Positions 44,336-52,069 of a stretch of 64,000 bases of DNA are shown piece after piece; the stretch's first letter is position 1; the number at the start of each line of letters is the position of its first letter. The DNA is taken from assembly GCF_002754195.1 (NCBI RefSeq), contig NZ_PEEU01000001.1:2666001-2730000 (forward strand), in the 5' to 3' direction. The position numbers and the translations under genes are program-made. The stretch comes from Flavobacterium sp. 9. GTDB lineage: Bacteria > Bacteroidota > Bacteroidia > Flavobacteriales > Flavobacteriaceae. The notes beneath the pieces are model-generated. The model had not been told where the DNA came from. It did not search any database and saw only the letters and a program-made list of their open reading frames with translations.

Positions 44336-45208
44336 ATGAGTAACAAAATAAAAAATCGTTTTTTCCCAGGAGACGAATGGCTATATTATAAAATTTATTG
44401 TGGCTACAAAGTATCTGATGTTTTATTAACTGAAATCATTAAACCTTTCACAGAAAAGCTCATTAAGGAAAATTACATTAAGAAATGGTATTTTATAAGA
44501 TTTAATGATCCAAATTATCACATTAGATTCCGACTTGAACTTACTGATAAAAAAAACATCGGACACATCATACATGAATTCAATAATCTATTGCAAGAGT
44601 ATATCGAATCAAAATCTGTTTGGTCGCTACAAATAGATTGTTACGATAGAGAAATTGAACGATATGGATTAAATACAATGGAATTAGCAGAAGAAGTTTT
44701 TTTTAATGACAGTATCGAAATAACTAATTTTCTAGCTGGATCAAAAAACGAGGACACTGAAATTATTTCGGAATCTAAACCCATATTTAGTTTAAAACTA
44801 ATAGACCTTTATTTGACTCATTTTGAATTATCTGATTCTCAAAAATTAAGTTTTATGGAAAGACTCAGAGATTCGTTTTACAAAGAGTTTGACATTAACA
44901 AAGACAATAAAAAACAAATTGAAAAAGTCTACAACAATCATAAAGAATCAATCTATAAGCAATTATTAGATACAAACAATTCTATAATAAATACTGCAAT
45001 AAAAAAGAATATAGACAAAATTTTAAAAGTTACAAAGCAGGAATTAACACCCGAAAACAACGTGACTTATTTAATTTCAAGCTTTATCCATATGTCCCTT
45101 AACAGATTGTACTATTCTAATAATCGAATTCATGAATTAGTATGTTATGATGTTTTATGGAAATTCTACAAATCTAAAGTTAGCCGAAATCTTCAAAATC
45201 AACATTAG
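44336..45208 (+). CDS. lantibiotic dehydratase elimination domain (LanB C-terminal part)
   Basis: A 290-residue protein of the SpaB C-terminal/thiopeptide-type bacteriocin biosynthesis family, which removes glutamate to leave dehydroalanine or dehydrobutyrine. Signatures: GDEWLYYKIYCGYKVSDVLL at the N-terminus, IKKWYFIRFNDPNYHIRFRL with the conserved Phe-Ile-Arg and His-Ile-Arg, DCYDREIERYG, and a C-terminal helical half. It starts six bases after the glutamylation gene, consistent with a complex between the two halves. A split LanB is known in other Bacteroidota lanthipeptide systems. Confidence 0.9.
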   Translation: MSNKIKNRFFPGDEWLYYKIYCGYKVSDVLLTEIIKPFTEKLIKENYIKKWYFIRFNDPNYHIRFRLELTDKKNIGHIIHEFNNLLQEYIESKSVWSLQIDCYDREIERYGLNTMELAEEVFFNDSIEITNFLAGSKNEDTEIISESKPIFSLKLIDLYLTHFELSDSQKLSFMERLRDSFYKEFDINKDNKKQIEKVYNNHKESIYKQLLDTNNSIINTAIKKNIDKILKVTKQELTPENNVTYLISSFIHMSLNRLYYSNNRIHELVCYDVLWKFYKSKVSRNLQNQH

Positions 45209-45230
45209 ACAAAATACTTTTCAGACAAAA

Positions 45231-45260
45231 AAAACACCCGCTTAAAAGCGCGTGTTTTTT
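45231..45260. terminator. terminator at the right end of the lanthipeptide island
   Basis: AAAACAC-C-CGCTT ... AAGCG-C-GTGTTTT is a 12-bp stem with one C:C mismatch and a T-run. The A-run on the opposite strand may also serve the convergent DinB-like gene. Confidence 0.8.
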
Positions 45261-45285
45261 TAAATCTATATTATTATTTATACTA

Positions 45286-45741
45286 TTAAACAAACTTTCT
45301 AATACTCATTATAATTCCGGTATGGATTCCTTCGTGGTAATTATTGAAGCTCAAAGCGCCGTCAATATTTTTGAGTATAAAACCTAAACTTGTTGGATAT
45401 TCGGTGTATGAAACAAAGATATTATTAGCGAAATCTTTTTGAACCTGATCTAAAGTCGACAAAAGCAATGCTCTGATTTCATCAACTTCGGCTTGTGAAA
45501 CATCACCTTCGGGTTTGGTTCCTTTTCTGTATTTGGCAACAAATTCTTCTGAAACCAACATTGGTAAACCTGATAACTTGTAGATTAAAACCTGTTGTGA
45601 AGCGACACAATGTGCAATATTCCAAATTAAATTATTTGTAAATCCTTGTGGGATTTTGTTCAATTGTTCTAATGAATGGTTGTCTAAAACCTTCAAAAGA
45701 ACTTCTCTAATGGTTTTTTGTACTTCAAAAACTGAATTCAT
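45286..45741 (-). CDS. DinB-like superfamily protein
   Basis: A 151-residue four-helix protein of the DinB/YfiT-like metal-binding family. Candidate metal ligands are His in NIAHCVASQQ and the pair in NNYHEGIHTG (H-x3-H), the typical three-His set. The ATG at 45741 (MNSVFEVQKT) is preferred; ten extra residues from an upstream codon do not fit the family. Some members are thiol-dependent transferases, but most have no known activity. Confidence 0.82.
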   Translation of the reverse strand: MNSVFEVQKTIREVLLKVLDNHSLEQLNKIPQGFTNNLIWNIAHCVASQQVLIYKLSGLPMLVSEEFVAKYRKGTKPEGDVSQAEVDEIRALLLSTLDQVQKDFANNIFVSYTEYPTSLGFILKNIDGALSFNNYHEGIHTGIIMSIRKFV

Positions 45742-45820
45742 AATTTTATTTTTTTTTCTAAAATTAGGCATTTTTCAGTTTTAAATGAATTTTCTTTGTA
45801 GTCTCTTAAATTTAAAAATC

Positions 45821-46174
45821 ATGAACAAAATATACTACTTAGCTTCTTGCGATACGTGCCGAAAAATCATCAAAAGTCTTCCAAAAGACAATAACCTGGT
45901 TTTTCATGATATTAAACAAAACCCAATTACAGAAGCTGAACTTGACGAAATGTACAAGCTTGCCGGAAGTTATGAGGCTTTGTTTAGCAAGAAAGCACAG
46001 TTATACAAATCAATGGATTTAAAAAATAAATCCCTGACTGAGGATGATTATAAAAAATATATTCTGGAGCATTATACATTCATAAGCCGTCCGGTTTTTA
46101 TCATTGATGAAAAAATCTACATTGGTAATACACAACCTGTGACTTTGCAGGTTCAAAAAGCTTTAGAGAAATAA
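45821..46174 (+). CDS. ArsC/Spx-like protein
   Basis: A 117-residue thioredoxin-fold protein starting MNKIYYLASCDTCRKIIKSL. The CxxC pair (C10, C13) at the first helix is as in Spx/YffB-like members; true arsenate reductases of this family carry a single active Cys and a downstream Arg. The ISRPVFIIDEKIYIG block is the conserved cis-Pro region. ATG 45821 is the natural start; an upstream ORF extension is unlikely. Probably a redox enzyme rather than an arsenate reductase, with no ars genes nearby. Confidence 0.82.
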   Translation: MNKIYYLASCDTCRKIIKSLPKDNNLVFHDIKQNPITEAELDEMYKLAGSYEALFSKKAQLYKSMDLKNKSLTEDDYKKYILEHYTFISRPVFIIDEKIYIGNTQPVTLQVQKALEK

Positions 46175-46488
46175 TACCATAAAGCTCTAAAATAATCTGC
46201 GTTTGCGTTAGGGATAAAAGAGGAAATCCTTTTTTTGAGCTTTTTCTGCTCAAAAAAAGATTGAAGCGGATAGCCCGTCCGCTGCGGCGGAGAACGCCCA
46301 AATTAAAATTCTAGTTCTAATTCTAAAAGTTAAACATGAATTTACACGAATTAAAAAGTTTCAAATTTGTGTAAATTCGTGAAATTCGTGGCAAAAAACT
46401 TTTAAGTCGTTCCGAATAAAACAGATTAGCGAATTACAGCGCAACACAGCAAAGTTTTATTTATCTTTGCGCCTTTATACTCAATTAT
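46175..46488. repeat. 314-base gene-free interval with two palindromes
   Basis: Two structures fill it. CTTTTTTTGAGC (46229-46240) pairs perfectly with 46248-46259; it is followed by the GC-rich GAAGCGGATAGCCCGTCCGC and a small CGCTGCGGCG palindrome, words that I recall from many Flavobacterium intergenic regions. Then GAATTTACAC (46338-46347) pairs with GTGTAAATTC (46369-46378), next to AATTCGTG repeats. The last 80 bases should hold the yicC promoter. Confidence 0.65.
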
Positions 46489-47349
46489 ATGATACAATCT
46501 ATGACAGGGTTTGGCAAAGCTTCTTTGCAATTGCCTACAAAAAAAATTACCGTTGAAGTAAAATCCTTAAATAGTAAAGGTTTAGATTTAAACGTAAGAA
46601 TGCCGTCGCTTTATCGCGAAATGGAATTAGGTTTAAGAACCCAAATCTCTACGAAACTTGAAAGAGGAAAAATTGATTTCGGAATTTACATCGAAAGTAC
46701 TTCTGAACAAACATCAACTAAAGTAAATGTTCCTGTTGTAAAAAACTATATCGCTCAGCTTAAAGAAGTTTATCCTGATGCCGATGAAACTGAATTAATG
46801 AAAATGGCCGTTCGTATGCCTGATACGCTAAAAACGGAACGTGAGGAAATCGATGAAAACGATTGGGAACAAATTCAGGTTATAATTGAAGAAGCACTTC
46901 AAAACATCTTAACTTTTAGAAAAGACGAAGGTGAATCTCTTGAAAAAGAATTCAACTTAAGAATTGGAAATATCCGCCAATATATGAATGACGCTTTGGC
47001 TCTTGATCCGGAACGTGTTCAGGCTATAAAAGATCGTTTGCAAACTGCTATTTCGGAATTACAAGTTAATGTTGATGAAAATCGTTTTGAACAAGAACTA
47101 ATTTATTATTTAGAGAAACTAGATATTACCGAAGAGAAAGTTCGTTTGACAAATCACTTAGACTATTTCTTAGAAACCATAAAAGGTACTGAGGCTAATG
47201 GTCGTAAACTTGGTTTTATAACTCAGGAAATGGGTCGCGAGATCAATACAATGGGTTCAAAATCAAATCATGCTCAAATGCAGAAGTTGGTTGTAATGAT
47301 GAAAGATGAATTGGAGAAGATTAAGGAACAGGTTTTGAATGTTTTGTAA
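46489..47349 (+). CDS. yicC: YicC/YloC family endoribonuclease
   Basis: A 286-residue protein with the conserved start MIQSMTGFGKA and VEVKSLNSKGLDL, and the C-terminal DUF1732 region (YLEKLDITEEKVRLTNHLDY; MGREINTMGSKS) that holds conserved Glu and Asn residues. Members have been reported as RNases. It precedes guanylate kinase, an arrangement seen in many bacteria. Confidence 0.93.
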   Translation: MIQSMTGFGKASLQLPTKKITVEVKSLNSKGLDLNVRMPSLYREMELGLRTQISTKLERGKIDFGIYIESTSEQTSTKVNVPVVKNYIAQLKEVYPDADETELMKMAVRMPDTLKTEREEIDENDWEQIQVIIEEALQNILTFRKDEGESLEKEFNLRIGNIRQYMNDALALDPERVQAIKDRLQTAISELQVNVDENRFEQELIYYLEKLDITEEKVRLTNHLDYFLETIKGTEANGRKLGFITQEMGREINTMGSKSNHAQMQKLVVMMKDELEKIKEQVLNVL

Positions 47350-47427
47350 ACGCTATAAGCTATAAGCAAGAATAAAAGCATCAAATTAAAGCTTAAAGCG
47401 TAATGCTTAAAGCCTAAAGAATAAATA
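47350..47427. repeat. CTATAAGC/GCTTAAAG words between yicC and gmk
   Basis: The gap consists of GCTATAAGC twice, then AAAGCTTAAAGCGTAATGCTTAAAGCC, partly complementary to one another. It is an intergenic repeat with no gene; it does not end in a T-run, so yicC and gmk may be co-transcribed. Confidence 0.5.
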
Positions 47428-48003
47428 ATGAACAAAGGAAAATTAATTGTTTTCTCAGCACCTTCAGGATCGGGAAAAACAACTATAGTAAGACATTTAC
47501 TTGGGAAAGAAGATTTAAACTTAGAATTTTCGATCTCAGCGGCTTCACGCGACCCACGCGGAGAAGAAGAACACGGAAAAGATTATTATTTTATTTCGTT
47601 AGAAGAATTCAAAAAACACATTAAAGCCGAGAATTTCCTGGAATGGGAAGAAGTTTATCGCGACAATTTTTACGGTACTCTAAAAGCCGAAATCGAACGC
47701 ATCTGGGCTTTAGGAAAAAACGTGATTTTTGATATCGATGTTGCCGGTGGATTACGTATTAAACATAAATTCCCGGATCAAACTTTGGCTGTTTTTGTAA
47801 AACCTCCAAGTGTTGATGAATTAAAACGCCGACTAAAAGAACGTTCTACAGAAACTGATGACAAAATAAACATGCGTATCGCAAAAGCTTCTGTTGAATT
47901 AGCGACAGCCCCGCAATTTGACACAATCATCAAAAATTATGATTTGGATACTGCCAAAGAAGAAGCCTATCAATTGGTAAAAGCTTTTGTAAACAAAGAC
48001 TAG
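47428..48003 (+). CDS. gmk: guanylate kinase
   Basis: Phosphorylates GMP to GDP with ATP. The 191-residue protein starts MNKGKLIVFSAPSGSGKTTI with the P-loop at 11-18, the GMP-binding SISAASRDPRGEEEHGKDYY block and the lid KRRLKERSTETDDKINMR. All key residues are present and the length is standard. Confidence 0.97.
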   Translation: MNKGKLIVFSAPSGSGKTTIVRHLLGKEDLNLEFSISAASRDPRGEEEHGKDYYFISLEEFKKHIKAENFLEWEEVYRDNFYGTLKAEIERIWALGKNVIFDIDVAGGLRIKHKFPDQTLAVFVKPPSVDELKRRLKERSTETDDKINMRIAKASVELATAPQFDTIIKNYDLDTAKEEAYQLVKAFVNKD

Positions 48004-48077
48004 AAACTTCATAAACCAATACTATTTTACAATAAGAGCCGTTAGCATTGATGTAAACCGCTATTAATATTTGTATT

Positions 48078-48500
48078 ATGATTAATTTATTTGAAATAAA
48101 AAGAAACGAGAATTATCTGAGCATTATTATTCTTATCATTAGAATAGCTATTGCAACATTAATGATTTCTCACGGATTATCTAAACTGAATATGATTTTA
48201 GCCGGAGGCAAAATTGATTTTCCAGATCCGCTTGGCGTAGGAAACACAGCGTCTTTAGCTCTTACTGTTTTTGCAGAAGTACTATGTTCTTTCTTTATTT
48301 TTATTGGTCTTGCCACAAGATTAGCTACTTTGCCACTAATTATTACAATGTTAGTCGCCGTATTTGTTATTCATGGTGCTGACCCAATCGACGTTAAAGA
48401 AATGGGAATTCTATATTTGTTATTTTATGTACTTCTTTTGGTTACCGGAAGTGGTAAATTCTCAGTTGACAATTTAATTTCAAAAAAGAATCGTTACTAA
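48078..48500 (+). CDS. DoxX family membrane protein
   Basis: A 140-residue protein with four membrane helices (about 15-38, 57-80, 85-102 and 110-130). IRIAIATLMISHGLSKLN and LTVFAEVLCSFFIFIGLATR are typical DoxX blocks. DoxX proteins are inner-membrane proteins linked in some species to redox or thiosulfate metabolism, but most remain uncharacterised. It lies between gmk and nadD on the same strand with gaps of about 70 bases. Confidence 0.87.
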   Translation: MINLFEIKRNENYLSIIILIIRIAIATLMISHGLSKLNMILAGGKIDFPDPLGVGNTASLALTVFAEVLCSFFIFIGLATRLATLPLIITMLVAVFVIHGADPIDVKEMGILYLLFYVLLLVTGSGKFSVDNLISKKNRY

Positions 48501-48570
48501 GCTATTTTTAAATACCATAGATTAATTTGAATGTAATACTTACGATTTGAATTATGAAAAAAACTCTTTT

Positions 48571-49152
48571 ATGAAGATAGGCCTTTATTTCGGAACTTAT
48601 AATCCCATTCATGTTGGCCACTTAATCATTGCCAATCATATGGCTGAGTTTGCCGATTTAGATCAAATTTGGATGGTCGTTACGCCACATAATCCGCTTA
48701 AAAAGAAAGCTACTTTATTAGACGATCACCAACGTTTGGAAATGGTTTTTCTGGCAACAGAAGATTATCCAAAAATTAAACCTTCGGATATTGAATTCAA
48801 ATTACCGCAGCCTAATTATACCGTAAACACGTTGGTTCATTTGCATGAAAAATATCCAACTCATGACTTTTCATTAATAATGGGTGAAGACAATTTGAAA
48901 ACGCTTCATAAATGGAAAAACTACGAAGTACTTTTAGATCATTATGATATTTATGTTTACCCAAGAATTTCTGATGAAGAGGAAAATATCGAATTAAAAT
49001 CGCATCCAAAAGTTCATGTTATTGATGCGCCAATTGTAGAGATTTCTTCAACTTTTATTCGAAATAGTATTAAAGAAGGCAAAAATATTCAACCACTTTT
49101 ACCTCCAAAAGTTTGGGAATATATTGACCACAATAATTTTTATAAGAAATAA
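48571..49152 (+). CDS. nadD: nicotinate-nucleotide adenylyltransferase
   Basis: Adenylates nicotinic-acid mononucleotide to deamido-NAD. The start MKIGLYFGTYNPIHVGHLII has the nucleotidyltransferase G-x-(F/Y)-(D/N)-P-x-H-x-G-H motif, and the end carries VEISSTFIRNSIKEG, the S-S-T-x-x-R motif. ATG 48571 gives the standard 193 residues; a TTG at 48547 would add eight. It converges on the NAD salvage operon at 49396-57212, though it is expressed from the other strand. Confidence 0.95.
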   Translation: MKIGLYFGTYNPIHVGHLIIANHMAEFADLDQIWMVVTPHNPLKKKATLLDDHQRLEMVFLATEDYPKIKPSDIEFKLPQPNYTVNTLVHLHEKYPTHDFSLIMGEDNLKTLHKWKNYEVLLDHYDIYVYPRISDEEENIELKSHPKVHVIDAPIVEISSTFIRNSIKEGKNIQPLLPPKVWEYIDHNNFYKK

Positions 49153-49168
49153 AGATTAACAAAAACAT

Positions 49169-49344
49169 CATTCCATTAGGAATGTCTGCTCGGTAGAATT
49201 AAAATTGAATTACGATTATACGTTCCACAGGAACGTTTGATTAATGATCCAGCTATTTTAGTCCCATAAAAGCAGGTGTCCCTACAGGACACAACGCAAA
49301 ATGCTCATATTATTTTTTACCAATGAGATATTCCTACAGAATAT
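49169..49344. repeat. array of four TCC/GGA hairpins
   Basis: Four small perfect palindromes in 176 bases: CATTCC-ATTA-GGAATG (49169-49184), ACGTTCC-ACA-GGAACGT (49220-49236), GTGTCC-CTACA-GGACAC (49276-49292) and ATATTC-CTACA-GAATAT (49328-49344). They share the design N(4)-TCC-loop-GGA-N(4), with loops of three to five bases. No ORF is present. They lie between converging nadD and nadV. Confidence 0.75.
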
Positions 49345-49360
49345 AAAATAGAATAAAAAA

Positions 49361-49385
49361 AACCTGAATTTTACAATTCAGGCTT
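49361..49385 (-). terminator. terminator of the NAD/ADP-ribose operon
   Basis: On the minus strand, CCTGAATT-GTAA-AATTCAGG (stem 49363-49370 with 49375-49382) is followed by a run of Ts (A-run at 49355-49362 on the plus strand). It lies just after the nadV stop. Confidence 0.85.
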
Positions 49386-49395
49386 TTCATTATAA

Positions 49396-50865
49396 TTATG
49401 CTTCAACATTAATATCGCTTTTAACTCGAGATCTGATATCACTTAAAGATTGATTTACTAAAAGTTTTCCGTCTCTGAAAACTTCCTTCAATTCGCCTTG
49501 TTTTTCTTCTTCCCAAGAAACATTATCGGTTAAATTATATATTCCGTCAACTAAATCAATTTTCATTAATCCTTTAGCAGATTTTTTAGTTCCGTCGTCT
49601 GTAATCGGATCTTTAAAAATTGCTCTTCCTTCGCCATCAACTTCTCCGTAAGTCGCTTTCATAGCAAATCCAAAAGTATCTCTTGTATTGTATTGATACG
49701 TAAAAGAACCGATTCCAAGAACAACATTTGTAGAAGCAAATCCTTTTGCTTTTAATCTTTCACAAATTTGAATAGATCTCGCAACAGTAATACTATCACC
49801 GTAAATAGCTCCTATTTGAGGTATAAGCTCTTTATATCCTTTTGCATTAGTTGTACCTCCAAAAACATCCCAAAGAAGCTCAATTACACCTTTTTTCTCT
49901 TCTTGTGTTTTTCCGTTTGGATTTCCACAAATAATATCAACCGGATCTCCACTATCAGGACGAATAACTACTTTACCTTCTCTGGCAACAATATCTTCTT
50001 TTAGACGTGGCAAATAATCGGTTAGAACTTTCCATAAATCCCAGGTATCTGAAACGATCGAAACAATCCCTTTTGGATAAACCTCCGTAACTAATCTTTT
50101 AAAAGTTTCACATTCACCTTCAGTAGTTCCCATACACATTACAGAATGCTCTGTTGCTGCCACAGAACCTGCGATTAATTCAGTATCAGAATTTGCATTG
50201 TAATAATCTTCGAAAAAGTCAATAACCGGAATCGTATCAGATCCTGTAAAACTCAATAAATGCCCAGCTGCAGAAGTTATCGCCGCTTCTATTCCGCCCA
50301 TTCCTCTCATAGAGAAATCGTGCGCCTGCCAATCTACAAATTCTGGAACAGAAGAAGTTTCATCAGCATATTTGTCTAATACTTTTCTATATTCTCTGGC
50401 AATTGTAGCCGAATTACAAGGCAGCCAAATCACCGCAGAAAGTAATGTTTCGAAATAATTCGTCAGCCAGAAAAATTCCGGAAGCGTATTATACATCGTA
50501 AACATTGGAACTCTCAAAGGTACACTCGCGCCTTCTGGCAAAGCTTTAAAAACCATCGGGATATACCCTAAATCATGAAGATCTTCGATATGTTTTGTAC
50601 CAACTTGGTTTTCGCCTAAATAATTATTGATTCTTCTTGCGTATTTTTTAACTACTTCTTCTTTTGGTTGTTTGAAGAAATCAGCATCAAAATCATGAAT
50701 AATATATTTTTTTATGAAATATTGCAATCCAAAAAACACTACTTCATCAAGACCTTCAATTCTTGATTTTCTTGGTGTCCAGTTAGAATATACTAATGTG
50801 GTTTTGTCTGGATATTGTCTTCTGTGGTCAACTTTGTAACCGTCGGTTAATAATAATGGGTTCAT
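49396..50865 (-). CDS. nadV: nicotinamide phosphoribosyltransferase NadV
   Basis: Makes NMN from nicotinamide and PRPP, the key step of direct nicotinamide salvage. The 489-residue protein starts MNPLLLTDGYKVDHRRQYPD and contains the active-site blocks DWQAHDFSMRGMGGIEAA and VIRPDSGDPVD, plus FTYQYNTRDTFGFAMKAT, as in NadV/NAMPT. It is the last gene of the ten-gene operon led by nrtR and uses the PRPP made by Prs in the same operon. Confidence 0.95.
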   Translation of the reverse strand: MNPLLLTDGYKVDHRRQYPDKTTLVYSNWTPRKSRIEGLDEVVFFGLQYFIKKYIIHDFDADFFKQPKEEVVKKYARRINNYLGENQVGTKHIEDLHDLGYIPMVFKALPEGASVPLRVPMFTMYNTLPEFFWLTNYFETLLSAVIWLPCNSATIAREYRKVLDKYADETSSVPEFVDWQAHDFSMRGMGGIEAAITSAAGHLLSFTGSDTIPVIDFFEDYYNANSDTELIAGSVAATEHSVMCMGTTEGECETFKRLVTEVYPKGIVSIVSDTWDLWKVLTDYLPRLKEDIVAREGKVVIRPDSGDPVDIICGNPNGKTQEEKKGVIELLWDVFGGTTNAKGYKELIPQIGAIYGDSITVARSIQICERLKAKGFASTNVVLGIGSFTYQYNTRDTFGFAMKATYGEVDGEGRAIFKDPITDDGTKKSAKGLMKIDLVDGIYNLTDNVSWEEEKQGELKEVFRDGKLLVNQSLSDIRSRVKSDINVEA

Positions 50866-50871
50866 ATTTTG

Positions 50872-51324
50872 TTATTTAAGTAAATTTTGTATTAACTCTT
50901 CCAATGTTTTAAACTGTTCTATTGCATATCTTTCGCATACAATATCAATATTGCCTTTACGCCAAAAGTTTTCTTCAACAACGACTTTCATTTTATTTGA
51001 TTGCGCATAAAGTCCAAACTCAAGCAAAGATATTGGCGACATTGTATCTTCGGCAAAATACATGATAACAATATCTGCATTTTCTAATACGCCAAGTTCC
51101 CAATTTACCTGCTCCTTAAAATCGCTATTTTCTATCGTTTGTGACCAACTGCTATCCCATTCATTTCTTCTTGGGTTAAAAATAATATAATCATCTTGTA
51201 GCAATTCTTCACATTTCTTCTGCCAGTTTACGGCTTTATCCATTTCGATAGAACCTGCAAGAAAAATTGTTTTGAAATCATTCTGTAAAGGAATTGTTTC
51301 CGGTGCTTTGTAAACTCTTTTCAT
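50872..51324 (-). CDS. nucleoside 2-deoxyribosyltransferase-like protein
   Basis: A 150-residue Rossmann-like protein with FLAGSIEMDKAVNWQKK (first strand and loop), NPRRNEWDSSWSQ and VNWELGVLENADIVIMYF (the acidic catalytic loop), as in the stand-alone nucleoside deoxyribosyltransferase type 2 family. Enzymes of this fold cleave or transfer N-glycosidic bonds, so in this operon it may act on ADP-ribose or NAD-derived nucleosides; that is inference. Six bases from nadV and four from the phosphatase gene. Confidence 0.82.
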   Translation of the reverse strand: MKRVYKAPETIPLQNDFKTIFLAGSIEMDKAVNWQKKCEELLQDDYIIFNPRRNEWDSSWSQTIENSDFKEQVNWELGVLENADIVIMYFAEDTMSPISLLEFGLYAQSNKMKVVVEENFWRKGNIDIVCERYAIEQFKTLEELIQNLLK

Positions 51325-51328
51325 ACTT

Positions 51329-52063
51329 CTATTTGTTTCTGCCTTTTTCTTTTGGATAAAAGGATTGCACTATTTCACTTTGCCAAAATGCTTTTGTCTT
51401 TATATCAATACAACTTAATTTTCCGCAAAAACCTGCTCCCGTATCAATATTCCAAACATTACAACCTTGCATTGGAACATCAATATTACAATTAAGTGTT
51501 GGCGTGTGACCAATGTAAATCTCATTATAAAGCAATAATCTTTTAGGGTAGGAAAGTGAATCTTTTTTAATTCTCTTGTCCATTGTCAAAGCCATTTCCC
51601 AAAGTGTTCTGTCCCAGGAATAATTTGTTTTGTAATGTTCTTTTTCCGGACCATGCATAGACGAAAAACCTGCGTGAATAAACAAATTATTATCCTCATC
51701 TACAAAATAATCTTTCATATTGTCAAAAAACTCAAGATGCTTTTCTTTAGACAACTGATCAATATTCTGATAACTTTCGATAGTTGATTTTCCTCCATGC
51801 AGAAACCAAATATCATTTATTACATCATTCATCAGCCATTCGTGACACCAAACATCATGATTTCCTCTTATAAAAATGCAATCTTGTCTTTGAGATAAAC
51901 CGATTAAAAAATCAACAACTTGCACTGATTCGCTCCATCCATCGACATAATCGCCAAGAAAAATAAGTTTGTCAGTTTCTGTTATCTCAACTCTCTCCAA
52001 CAATTGAACTAAAGCTTGTAAACCTCCGTGAATATCTCCAATAACTAAAGTTCGTTTCATCAA
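51329..52063 (-). CDS. calcineurin-like metallophosphatase
   Basis: A 244-residue phosphoesterase with every metal motif: GDIHGG (residues 8-13), LGDYVDGWSES, RGNHDVW, and the later GHTPTL. The length and sequence resemble the Ser/Thr-phosphatase-like and ApaH-like branch, whose members act on phosphoproteins or dinucleoside polyphosphates. In this operon a nucleotide substrate such as ADP-ribose-1''-phosphate or the cyclic phosphate released by KptA would make sense, but this is inference. It overlaps no gene and is tightly spaced. Confidence 0.88.
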   Translation of the reverse strand: MMKRTLVIGDIHGGLQALVQLLERVEITETDKLIFLGDYVDGWSESVQVVDFLIGLSQRQDCIFIRGNHDVWCHEWLMNDVINDIWFLHGGKSTIESYQNIDQLSKEKHLEFFDNMKDYFVDEDNNLFIHAGFSSMHGPEKEHYKTNYSWDRTLWEMALTMDKRIKKDSLSYPKRLLLYNEIYIGHTPTLNCNIDVPMQGCNVWNIDTGAGFCGKLSCIDIKTKAFWQSEIVQSFYPKEKGRNK

Positions 52064-52069
52064 TTAAAT

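Noticed and set aside
45821..46174. Arsenate reductase
   Set aside because: The CxxC active site and lack of ars genes fit a Spx/YffB-like redox protein better.
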